A stretch of 64,000 nucleotides of DNA from Ruminococcus_C sp963590855 (GTDB taxonomy: Bacteria; Bacillota; Clostridia; Oscillospirales; Ruminococcaceae): assembly GCA_963590855.1 (NCBI GenBank), contig CAVAQT010000005.1, forward strand, positions 34,784-98,783, written 5' to 3'. Below, in pieces: positions 8,085-15,165 of the stretch; position 1 is the first letter of the stretch; every line of letters starts with the position of its first letter. The notes beneath the pieces were generated by a model. The model did no database searches. It was given only the letters and a program-made list of their open reading frames with translations, and was not told where the DNA came from. Both the position numbers and the translations under genes were made by a program.

Positions 8085-9492
8085 TGATACCACCTCCATA
8101 GAGTTTCTTGTTCTGGAAGCACTTGAAGCGGGACAGAGACATGGTCATCAGTCTTGCCGCAAATACGCCCATGATAAAGTTCATGATCAGACCGGTCATC
8201 AGGGTAAAGCCGAAGGAGTAGATAACGCCCTCTGTGGTCGCACCGAAGAACCAGAAGATCGTATGGTTGAAGATCTTTGCCCAGATGCTGTCCGGCACGC
8301 CAAACGCACCCATCAGCACGATAGAAACGATGATACCTGTGAGGTTTCCGTCCAGGATCGCGCTGAAAGCTCTGTGATAACCGGAATACAGCGCAGAATC
8401 CAGTGTCTTGCCCTTGCGGAGCTCTTCACGGATACGCTCGCCGGTGATGATGTTCGCGTCAACGCCCATACCCACAGACAGGATGATACCGGCAATACCC
8501 GGGATCGTCAGCGTGGTGCTGGACATAAAGCCGAACCAGCCGGAAACGGCAGCCAGCATGCCGGCAACCTGTCCGATCAGCGTGATGGATGCCACAACGC
8601 CCAGCAGACGGTACAGCACGATCATGTAGATCACGATCAGCGCCAGAGTGATGACGCCGGCAATTACCATTGCCGTCAGCGCACCCTCGCCCATGGTCGG
8701 AGAAATGGTCTTAAAGCTTGTGGTCTCCAGGGAGAACGGCAGCGCACCGGAATTGATCTTGTCTGCCAGTTCCTTGGCGCTTTCATATGTAAAGTTACCT
8801 GTGATCGAAGCCTTGCCGTCCGAGATAACTGCGCTGACAGACGGTGCAGAGATCATGGTGTTGTCCATCCAGATGGAGATCTGTCCCTTGGACTGATACA
8901 GCGAAGAGGTCGCCTCATAGAACTTTTCCTTGCCGCTTTCATTCAAATTTAGTGTAACAGCCCAGGTGATTTCCCCGGTGGTGTCATCCTTGGAACCGCC
9001 GGTAGAAGCCTGCGCCACATCCGCACCAGTCAGCACGATATCACCGGACGGAACCACATTGCCCTCTTCGTCAGTGGTGCTGTCTGTGCCGTAGCGAAAG
9101 GTCAGCTCTGCGGTCTCGCCCAGTTCCTTGACAGCCTGTTCCGGATCGAACTCTGTCTCTCCTGCCTGCCACGGAAACCGCACGATAATACGATTGCTCT
9201 TGTAGTCCAGATACGTTTCGCTGTCGCTGATGTTCTGGCTCGCCAGACGCAGCTTAATAGTCTCCAGTGCTGCGTCCATTTGTTCCTCCGTTGCATCCAC
9301 ATCGCCCGACGGCTCAAAGGTCACGTCTACGCCGCCCTGGATATCGATGCCCAGACGGATATCATCGACCCCATGTACATAGGTTTTGACAATATCACCG
9401 AACTGGGTCTGTACCCCGAAGATGGTGGTAAGCGTAAACAGAGCGATCACGGCAAATACAATGAAGAAAACAGGTTTTTTCACTTTTCTCAC
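8068..9492 (-). CDS. secD: Protein translocase subunit SecD
   Basis: The 474-residue inner-membrane protein is the SecD half of the SecDF export motor. TM1 (FFIVFAVIALFTLTTIFGV, about 9-27) is followed by the RLGIDIQGG motif (about 47), a large extracytoplasmic P1-type domain with ISAPSVSAVISDG, and five TMs from about 270, including GVDANIITGERIREELRKGK, the family signature. Its own promoter lies at 9583-9611, and secF follows with a 17-bp overlap. In this window it is the only Sec component, and dockerin-bearing and other secreted proteins encoded here would depend on it. Confidence 0.96.
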   Translation of the reverse strand: MRKVKKPVFFIVFAVIALFTLTTIFGVQTQFGDIVKTYVHGVDDIRLGIDIQGGVDVTFEPSGDVDATEEQMDAALETIKLRLASQNISDSETYLDYKSNRIIVRFPWQAGETEFDPEQAVKELGETAELTFRYGTDSTTDEEGNVVPSGDIVLTGADVAQASTGGSKDDTTGEITWAVTLNLNESGKEKFYEATSSLYQSKGQISIWMDNTMISAPSVSAVISDGKASITGNFTYESAKELADKINSGALPFSLETTSFKTISPTMGEGALTAMVIAGVITLALIVIYMIVLYRLLGVVASITLIGQVAGMLAAVSGWFGFMSSTTLTIPGIAGIILSVGMGVDANIITGERIREELRKGKTLDSALYSGYHRAFSAILDGNLTGIIVSIVLMGAFGVPDSIWAKIFNHTIFWFFGATTEGVIYSFGFTLMTGLIMNFIMGVFAARLMTMSLSRFKCFQNKKLYGGGINVKAD

Positions 9493-9582
9493 GATTTAGC
9501 CTCCTGTGCTGCGGTCTGTCTGTCGCAGACTCGCAAGTTAAACTGTGCCGTCGGCAGAATGCACGATCGACAATTACTTATT

Positions 9583-9611
9583 ATTATATTCCAAATTCCG
9601 CAATTAGTCAA
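9583..9611 (-). promoter_or_regulatory. Promoter of secDF
   Basis: On the minus strand TTGACT (9611-9606) and TATAAT (9588-9583) have a 17-base spacer. Confidence 0.8.
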
Positions 9612-9704
9612 TAGGTGCGGCAAAACTTGTACAACATTGCCGATTTGAAAGCAATTTTTTCGGCGACTTCTCCAAATATCGCGGCAAAACTTTTCCAATT
9701 GCCG

Positions 9705-9733
9705 TTGCAATTCCACGATACTTATGATATAAT
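9705..9733 (+). promoter_or_regulatory. Promoter of ung
   Basis: TTGCAA at 9705-9710 and TATAAT at 9728-9733 have a 17-base spacer. The -10 lies 73 bases before the ung start codon. Confidence 0.75.
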
Positions 9734-9806
9734 CATAAATAACAAGGCATCGGCATGCTTCAAATCGAACGCACGCCATTATCACAAGCAGAAAGGACTG
9801 ACAGCA

Positions 9807-10475
9807 ATGGTACACTTTGGCAACGACTGGGACACCATTCTGGACGGCGAATTTGCCAAGACCTATTACCAGAATCTGCGGCAGTTTCTGATGACAGAAT
9901 ACCGCACCCAGACCATCTATCCCGGCATGTATGATATTTTCAACGCCCTGAAATACACGCCCTATGCACAGGTACGGGCAGTAATTTTGGGACAAGACCC
10001 CTATCACGGCCCGAACCAGGCACACGGACTGAGCTTTTCCGTCCGCCAGGGCGTAGCGCCGCCGCCATCTCTGGTAAACATCTTTAAAGAGATCAAGGAC
10101 GATGTGGGCATCGACAACACCGGCAAACACGGCGAACTGACCAACTGGGCAAAACACGGTGTACTGCTGCTGAACACCGTGCTGACCGTCCGCGCCGGTC
10201 AGGCGAACTCCCACAAGGGCAAGGGCTGGGAACAGTTCACAGACGATGTGATCCGGCTTCTGGATCAGCGGGAAGAGCCGGTGGTGTTCCTGCTCTGGGG
10301 CAACAATGCCAAGGCGAAAAAAGCTCTGATCCAGCACCCCCAGCATCTGGTGCTGACTGCCGCACACCCCAGTCCTCTGTCCGCATATCACGGGTTCTTC
10401 GGGTGCAAGCACTTCTCCAAGGCAAACGCATTCCTGCGGGAACACGGACTGCCGGAGATCGACTGGAGCATCTGA
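9807..10475 (+). CDS. ung: Uracil-DNA glycosylase, family 1
   Basis: Ung excises uracil from DNA to start base-excision repair. The 222-residue protein has the catalytic water-activating motif GQDPYHGPNQAHGLSFSV (about 60-77, Asp near 62), the VFLLWGNNAKAKK strand (about 161) and the DNA-intercalation motif HPSPLSAYHGFFG (about 188-200). Length and order are canonical. The ATG at 9807 has AAAGGAC upstream. The next gene starts one base after its stop, so the two are probably co-transcribed. Confidence 0.97.
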   Translation: MVHFGNDWDTILDGEFAKTYYQNLRQFLMTEYRTQTIYPGMYDIFNALKYTPYAQVRAVILGQDPYHGPNQAHGLSFSVRQGVAPPPSLVNIFKEIKDDVGIDNTGKHGELTNWAKHGVLLLNTVLTVRAGQANSHKGKGWEQFTDDVIRLLDQREEPVVFLLWGNNAKAKKALIQHPQHLVLTAAHPSPLSAYHGFFGCKHFSKANAFLREHGLPEIDWSI

Positions 10476-10476
10476 C

Positions 10477-12105
10477 ATGGCATATTCCTATCGCTGGCAG
10501 TACTGCGACATGGATTTTTTGCGGCACTGTCTGAAAAAATACAGCCTGCTGCTGGAGAAGATCCCGTCGGCGATTCTCACGGAGGAAACCACGGGGACGC
10601 AGATGTTCGTCACAGAATTTCTCTCCGACTGCATCAAGCGGTGTGATGACGGATTCGATGATTATACCATGACGGCACTTTTGCCGGAAGGGACAGCCAC
10701 TGTCACGCTGCAAGGAAAGGGGTGGACGGTTCGCCGTCTTTCCACCCGCTACCACGGCAAGTATGCAGCACTGCTGCCGGAAATGGCAGCCTATTACTTT
10801 TCCAAAGACGGCGGACAGCAGCGGCGGAATACGGAACTAGCTCTGGGAAGCCGCTGCTTCGCATTTTTCGATTATGCGTACAACAGAATGTTGGAAACGC
10901 AATTTCTCCGGCACGATTTTCGCTGGGACGGCGGTGAGATCCCCTCGGTGAATCAGCTGGAGAGCCTTTCCGATGCTGCCGATCTGACCGAGGCACTGGG
11001 GCAATTCCGGCGGGAAGAATATGACAGGCGAAAGAAGCACGATCTCTCCCATGCAAAGCTTTGCACTTTCTTGGAAACTCAGTTTGGAATGCTGTATTTT
11101 GAAAATCGGTCTGCTTCGTACCTGTTGCAGCCGGTTTCCGGCGGTTTTTCCGCAGATGACGGCAGCATGGAAAGCTGGCTGCTGTGGAGATGCAATCGGC
11201 TTTTGGGCGGCATTGCCCTTACAGCAGAGCGAAAAGTGTGCCGCCTGTTTGGAACTGACGAAAACGATCGGCAGCAGGTACTGGCGGCATACTTCTGTTT
11301 CTGCCGGCAAAAGGGGATTCTCTTTTCCGGAGAGATGCAGCTGTGCCAGCCAGAATACCCCGAACCGCTGGGGAAGGATTTCCTGCCGTGGAAGTGGGAG
11401 TCCGGCAAGATCACGCCGCAGCTGCTGCAAGCCATAGCCGACCAACTGCGGCAATGTGTTCCGGAACAAGCTGCGGACTGGTGCTGGCTGCTGGGGACGC
11501 GGCTGGTATTTACTGTGCTGCCGCTGGCAGAGGATACATTGGCAGCACTGCCCCAGCCGGAACGGGATGCCTTTTTCGTACAGGCGGAACAGTTCCTGCG
11601 AAAAACGGCAGTTGCTTTAGGTGACCAGCCACAGCCGCTGACAGAAACGGACTTTGAAAAGCTGACAGCACAATATGACAAGCTTTTGCTGGCAGATTCG
11701 GCGGAAAAGTTACAGCGATATGCCCGGCTGTATCCCACATCAGCACACGCCAAGTTTCCGATACAGCAGAAAGACGGCTATGTCTGGCGGTCGGAACGAC
11801 CAGTAGAGCAATCAGCAAAAAATGCTCCAGACGGCACCACTCTGCCGGCAGTCCGCAGGGAATTGTTGTTGGAACAGCTGCAATTGCCGCCGGAAAAGAT
11901 CGCCCTGGAACAGGTCTATCCCCTTTGCTATGAAGATATGGCTGGTTTCTCCGAAAATGGAAGATACTGCAAACGTGGCGAAGATTTTCTGAAAGAAGCA
12001 CCACAGCTGCTGCGGAATTATGAAACACAGCACGGTGCGGTTCTCCGGGAGCGGTACTCGCCGGAGGAATGGAACTGGTTCCGGCAGAGCGCCGATCAGG
12101 TATAA
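10477..12105 (+). CDS. Uncharacterised 542-residue protein
   Basis: I do not recognise a family. The protein is soluble, without signal peptide or clear membrane segment. It is rich in Leu, Gln, Glu, Cys and aromatic residues (for example CFCRQK, WLLWRC) and ends in a basic/acidic C-terminal half that looks largely helical. It begins one base after the ung stop with TGGAG as a weak ribosome site, so it is likely translated from the ung message. The tight link to a DNA-repair gene is the only context clue; no catalytic motif is visible to me. Coding is well supported by the 1.6-kb uninterrupted frame. Confidence 0.8.
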   Translation: MAYSYRWQYCDMDFLRHCLKKYSLLLEKIPSAILTEETTGTQMFVTEFLSDCIKRCDDGFDDYTMTALLPEGTATVTLQGKGWTVRRLSTRYHGKYAALLPEMAAYYFSKDGGQQRRNTELALGSRCFAFFDYAYNRMLETQFLRHDFRWDGGEIPSVNQLESLSDAADLTEALGQFRREEYDRRKKHDLSHAKLCTFLETQFGMLYFENRSASYLLQPVSGGFSADDGSMESWLLWRCNRLLGGIALTAERKVCRLFGTDENDRQQVLAAYFCFCRQKGILFSGEMQLCQPEYPEPLGKDFLPWKWESGKITPQLLQAIADQLRQCVPEQAADWCWLLGTRLVFTVLPLAEDTLAALPQPERDAFFVQAEQFLRKTAVALGDQPQPLTETDFEKLTAQYDKLLLADSAEKLQRYARLYPTSAHAKFPIQQKDGYVWRSERPVEQSAKNAPDGTTLPAVRRELLLEQLQLPPEKIALEQVYPLCYEDMAGFSENGRYCKRGEDFLKEAPQLLRNYETQHGAVLRERYSPEEWNWFRQSADQV

Positions 12106-12160
12106 AAAAAATCAATACCAAGCGATACGATTTTTCCGTCTACCCAACGGCAGATAATTA

Positions 12161-12169
12161 TGGTATAAT
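12161..12169 (+). promoter_or_regulatory. Extended -10 promoter element upstream of metF
   Basis: TGGTATAAT forms an extended -10 box 59 bases before the metF start; no good -35 box is seen at the right distance, and I see no riboswitch fold in the short leader. Confidence 0.5.
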
Positions 12170-12227
12170 ATAACACGAACCAGAACTATATCATTGGGCA
12201 TATCTGCCGCAGAAAGGACAAAGACCT

Positions 12228-13106
12228 ATGAAAATCGCATCCCTGTTCTCCGAAAAAACCGTTTTTTCGTTTGAAATATTCCCGCCGAAAAAGACCTCTT
12301 CCATCGAGACCATCTATGACACCCTGGAAGCGCTCCAGGATCTGCACCCGGACTTCATCAGCGTAACTTTTGGTGCAGGCGGCAGCGGCAACGGGGAAAA
12401 TACCCTTGCCATCGCACGGCGGCTGAAGGAACACTACGGCGTGCTGCCTATGGCGCATCTGCCCTGCATTCACTATTCCAAGGCGCAGATCGACACCATT
12501 CTGGAACAGTTTCAGGAAAACGGCATCGAAAACATCCTGGCGCTCCGGGGCGACCGTGTCGAGGGCTTAGAGCCTACTGCTGATTTTGACCACGCTGCCG
12601 ATCTCATCCGCTATATCCGCAGCAAGGGCGGCGATTTTGACATTGCCGGCGCATGTTATCCGGAGTGCCATCCGGAAGCACCCAACATGGACACCGACAT
12701 CCGCCACCTGAAAGAAAAGGTAGATGCCGGCGCAAGCCATCTCATCACCCAGCTGTTTTTCGACAACGATTCGTTCTATGACTTCCGCTATCGGGCAGCC
12801 CGCGCCGGTGTCAATGTGCCCATTGAAGCAGGCATTATGCCGGTGACCAACCGCAAGCAGATCGAGCGCATGGTCACCATGTGCGGTGCAAGCCTGCCCA
12901 GAAAATTCACCAAAATGGTACAGCGCTTTGAGGACAACCCGGATGCGCTCCGGGATGCCGGCATTGCCTATGCCATCGACCAGATCGTAGACCTGGTGAC
13001 AGACGGTGTGGACGGCATCCATCTGTACACCATGAACAATCCCTATGTGGCACGGAAGATCAGCGAAGCCGTCGGCGGCATCATCAAGGCGGCACCCAGA
13101 TGCTGA
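12228..13106 (+). CDS. metF: 5,10-methylenetetrahydrofolate reductase
   Basis: MetF reduces 5,10-methylene-THF to 5-methyl-THF, the methyl donor for methionine synthase. The 292-residue TIM-barrel flavoprotein shows SFEIFPPKK (catalytic Glu near 17), the FISVTFGAGGSG strand (about 44-55), LRGD near 104, GACYPECHPE (about 138) and TQLFFDNDSFYDF near 179, all family marks. AGAAAGGA precedes the ATG. It overlaps the MetH reactivation gene by 7 bp, and metH lies 2 kb downstream on the same strand, forming a methionine block. Confidence 0.96.
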   Translation: MKIASLFSEKTVFSFEIFPPKKTSSIETIYDTLEALQDLHPDFISVTFGAGGSGNGENTLAIARRLKEHYGVLPMAHLPCIHYSKAQIDTILEQFQENGIENILALRGDRVEGLEPTADFDHAADLIRYIRSKGGDFDIAGACYPECHPEAPNMDTDIRHLKEKVDAGASHLITQLFFDNDSFYDFRYRAARAGVNVPIEAGIMPVTNRKQIERMVTMCGASLPRKFTKMVQRFEDNPDALRDAGIAYAIDQIVDLVTDGVDGIHLYTMNNPYVARKISEAVGGIIKAAPRC

Positions 13107-13765
13107 CCCTGCCCCTAAGCGAGATCGACAAGCAGGAAGCACTCCGCTATATGGGATGTCCCGGTGAGCCGGATGCAGCACTGCTGGAAATTGTCAGCGA
13201 CTGCGAAGAAAAGCTGCGGCGCGCCGTTTTGCCGCGTGTGATCTATCGCGTTTTGCCGCTAAGCCGGGAAAACGGCGTTCTCTCTGCCGGCGGCATGGTG
13301 CTTTCGGGAGAAGATATCGCCCGGCATCTGGCAGAATGTGACCGGATCATCCTGATGGCGGCGACGCTGTCCGGACAGGCAGACCAACTGATCCACCGGG
13401 CAGGCATTTCCGATATGACGCGTTCTCTCGCCATGGATACCCTGGCAAGCGCCGGCATTGAACAAGTCTGCAACCGGGCAGAGGAATGTTTCCGGGAGCA
13501 GCTGCCGGAAGCATACTTTACCTGGCGGTTCAGTCCGGGATACGGCGATCTGCCGCTGGCGCTCCAACCGGAAATTTTACAGCTGCTGGACGCGCAAAAG
13601 CGTCTGGGGCTGACCGTAACACCGGAGCACATTCTCATCCCCCGAAAGTCAGTGACGGCGATCATTGGTCTGGCAGACCATCCTTTAAAAAAGGGCGCCC
13701 GTGGCTGTGCCACCTGCCGGATGCGGGAGACCTGTCCGTTCCGAAAGGGCGGCACACACTGCTGA
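13100..13765 (+). CDS. Stand-alone methionine synthase (MetH) reactivation-domain protein
   Basis: This 221-residue protein matches the vitamin B12-dependent methionine synthase activation domain that is normally the C terminus of MetH. That domain binds S-adenosylmethionine and allows reductive methylation of inactive cob(II)alamin. Visible are a helical start (SEIDKQEALRYMG), the CDRIILMAATLS core (about 75), the MDTLASAGIEQVCNRAEE segment (about 115), RFSPGYGDLPL (about 143), and a Cys-rich tail GCATCRMRETCPF. The metH product at 15166 lacks this domain, so this protein probably supplies it in trans. Start overlaps metF by 7 bp. Confidence 0.9.
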   Translation: MLTLPLSEIDKQEALRYMGCPGEPDAALLEIVSDCEEKLRRAVLPRVIYRVLPLSRENGVLSAGGMVLSGEDIARHLAECDRIILMAATLSGQADQLIHRAGISDMTRSLAMDTLASAGIEQVCNRAEECFREQLPEAYFTWRFSPGYGDLPLALQPEILQLLDAQKRLGLTVTPEHILIPRKSVTAIIGLADHPLKKGARGCATCRMRETCPFRKGGTHC

Positions 13766-13827
13766 GTCATAATAATCCAATCATTTTCAACATGGACGCA
13801 GACACCTGTGTCCATATTGTGCTATCC

Positions 13828-13869
13828 AGGGCTTGTTTGAAAAATCCGTACATTTTTCAAGCAGCCCCT
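13828..13869 (+). repeat. 42-nt palindromic repeat, copy 1 (upstream of GNAT gene)
   Basis: The element reads AGGGCTTGTTTGAAAAAT, a CCGTAC centre, then an inverted right arm ending AGCCCCT. A second copy with 39 of 42 identical bases lies at 62130-62171 ahead of bioY, in the same orientation. Each sits just upstream of the gene's ribosome site. No T-run follows, so it is not a standard terminator. Confidence 0.85.
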
Positions 13870-13890
13870 AGTCAAAAAGGAGTTTTTCTA

Positions 13891-14376
13891 ATGGAATACG
13901 AAATCATGCCCTATACCGAAGCAGACGTTGACGCTATGATCGAGATCTGGAATGAAGTTGTACGAGACGGCGCAGCATTTCCGCAGCTGGACGAACTGAA
14001 TCACAAGACCGGCGTCGAGTTCTTCGGCAGACAGGACTTTGTAGGCGTGGCAAAGGTAAACGGCGAAGTCGCCGGGCTGTACATTCTTCACCCCAACAAT
14101 GTAGGCAGATGCGGTCATCACGCCAACGCAAGCTATGCCGTTTCGTCAAAAATGCGCGGCATGAAGATCGGCGAAGGACTGGTGCGCCACTCTCTGGAAA
14201 AGGCAAAGGAACTAGGCTACCGCATTCTGATCTTCAACGCCGTTGTCAAAGGCAACGACCGCGCGATTCAGCTGTATCACAAGCTGGGATTTCAGCGCGT
14301 CGGCGTGATCCCCGGCGGCTATTTGCTGAAAAGCGGCGTCTATCAGGATATTTATGTGTATTATCATGTGCTGTAA
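13891..14376 (+). CDS. GNAT family N-acetyltransferase
   Basis: The 161-residue protein is a GCN5-related acetyltransferase that would move an acetyl group from acetyl-CoA to a small molecule or protein amine. It shows the N-terminal IMPYTEADVDAMIEIWNEVV helix region, the strand GEVAGLYILHPN (about 57), the CoA-binding loop SSKMRGMKIGEGLVRHSLEKA (about 89-109, with RGxxIG/E), and LYHKLGFQRVGVIPG (about 129). AAAAAGGAG precedes the ATG and the 42-nt palindrome lies 21 bases upstream. The substrate is unknown. It splits the methionine genes. Confidence 0.88.
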   Translation: MEYEIMPYTEADVDAMIEIWNEVVRDGAAFPQLDELNHKTGVEFFGRQDFVGVAKVNGEVAGLYILHPNNVGRCGHHANASYAVSSKMRGMKIGEGLVRHSLEKAKELGYRILIFNAVVKGNDRAIQLYHKLGFQRVGVIPGGYLLKSGVYQDIYVYYHVL

Positions 14377-14391
14377 CCAGGAGGCATTTCT

Positions 14392-14589
14392 ATGAATCAT
14401 GAAAACGAATTGGATACCACCTGCGGTGTTTCTGATGAAGAACTGACATATCGGTTTCGAGAAGCGGTTCGGATCGAAAATGAAATCAAAAAAATAAAAC
14501 ATCTTCCGATTGCGAAATATGACCATGTCAAAAAGCAAGCGTATATTGAATATCCAGACGGGAGACGTGAGTATGCAGAAAAAGCCTGA
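14392..14589 (+). CDS. Small putative antitoxin upstream of zeta-like toxin
   Basis: The 65-residue acidic-to-neutral protein (rich in Glu, Lys and Tyr; ends with YPDGRREYAEKA) is unrecognised by name. It starts 15 bp after the GNAT stop behind AGGAGG and overlaps the following zeta-type kinase gene by 17 bp. That order and overlap are the usual form of an epsilon/zeta-like or related toxin-antitoxin pair. The sequence is more AT-rich than its neighbours. The antitoxin role is inferred from position only. Confidence 0.65.
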   Translation: MNHENELDTTCGVSDEELTYRFREAVRIENEIKKIKHLPIAKYDHVKKQAYIEYPDGRREYAEKA

Positions 14590-15139
14590 AATCATTGTTT
14601 TTGCTGGCCCGAACGGCAGCGGAAAAAGCACCATTACCAAAATGGCAAATATCATTGAACCATATATCAATGCCGATGACATCAAAAAAACGAATCATTG
14701 CAGTGATATGGATGCTGCCATTCTTGCCGAACAACAGCGACATCAGCTCATAGAATCACACACTAGCTTTACATTTGAAACGGTATTATCTACTGACAGA
14801 AACCTCAAGTTGCTGCAGCTTGCAAAAGATAAGGGATATTTTATCCGATGTATTTATGTTTTGACTGCCGATTCGCACATCAACATTGCCCGTGTCAAAG
14901 TGCGAAAGGCCAGCGGCGGTCATGACGTCCCCGTTCAAAAAATTATAGAACGCTATCACAGAGCCTTAAAATTGATACCAGAACTGCTTTGTGTTTGTGA
15001 TATTTGTCATATCTATGACAATTCAGACCAACCGTTCCGAATTTTTAAGAAACGCAAACAACTTTATTTTTATTGGGAAAACGAATTCTGGGATAAAGAA
15101 AAAATCGAAGAGATCACAAAGATCTCATTCCCATCATAA
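14573..15139 (+). CDS. Zeta toxin-like P-loop kinase
   Basis: The 188-residue protein has an early Walker A motif (PEIIVFAGPNGSGKST, about 5-20), the INADDIKK sequence near 33 that matches the zeta-toxin substrate-side Asp, a FETVLST motif near 65, and RHRxxx-like basic residues near 125 (IIERYHRALKLI). Zeta kinases phosphorylate UDP-N-acetylglucosamine and block cell-wall synthesis. The ATG at 14573 has GGGAGACGTGAG upstream and overlaps the small upstream gene, so translation is coupled. Base use is AT-richer than the flanking met genes, suggesting transfer into this site. A non-toxic kinase role is possible. Confidence 0.78.
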   Translation: MQKKPEIIVFAGPNGSGKSTITKMANIIEPYINADDIKKTNHCSDMDAAILAEQQRHQLIESHTSFTFETVLSTDRNLKLLQLAKDKGYFIRCIYVLTADSHINIARVKVRKASGGHDVPVQKIIERYHRALKLIPELLCVCDICHIYDNSDQPFRIFKKRKQLYFYWENEFWDKEKIEEITKISFPS

Positions 15140-15165
15140 TCTCTTTTTGAAAGGACACTCATCCT

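Larger units (their letters stand above)
9493..9806. other. Divergent promoter region between secD and ung
   Basis: The 314-bp gap holds two back-to-back sigma-A promoters, listed separately, and no further gene. The longer in-frame extension of ung across this gap is not conserved in Ung proteins. Confidence 0.8.

Noticed and set aside
8263..8952. A 229-residue plus-strand frame opposite secD.
   Set aside because: It is antisense to a certain gene, rich in His, Asp, Gln and Arg as shadow frames are, and has no upstream ribosome site.
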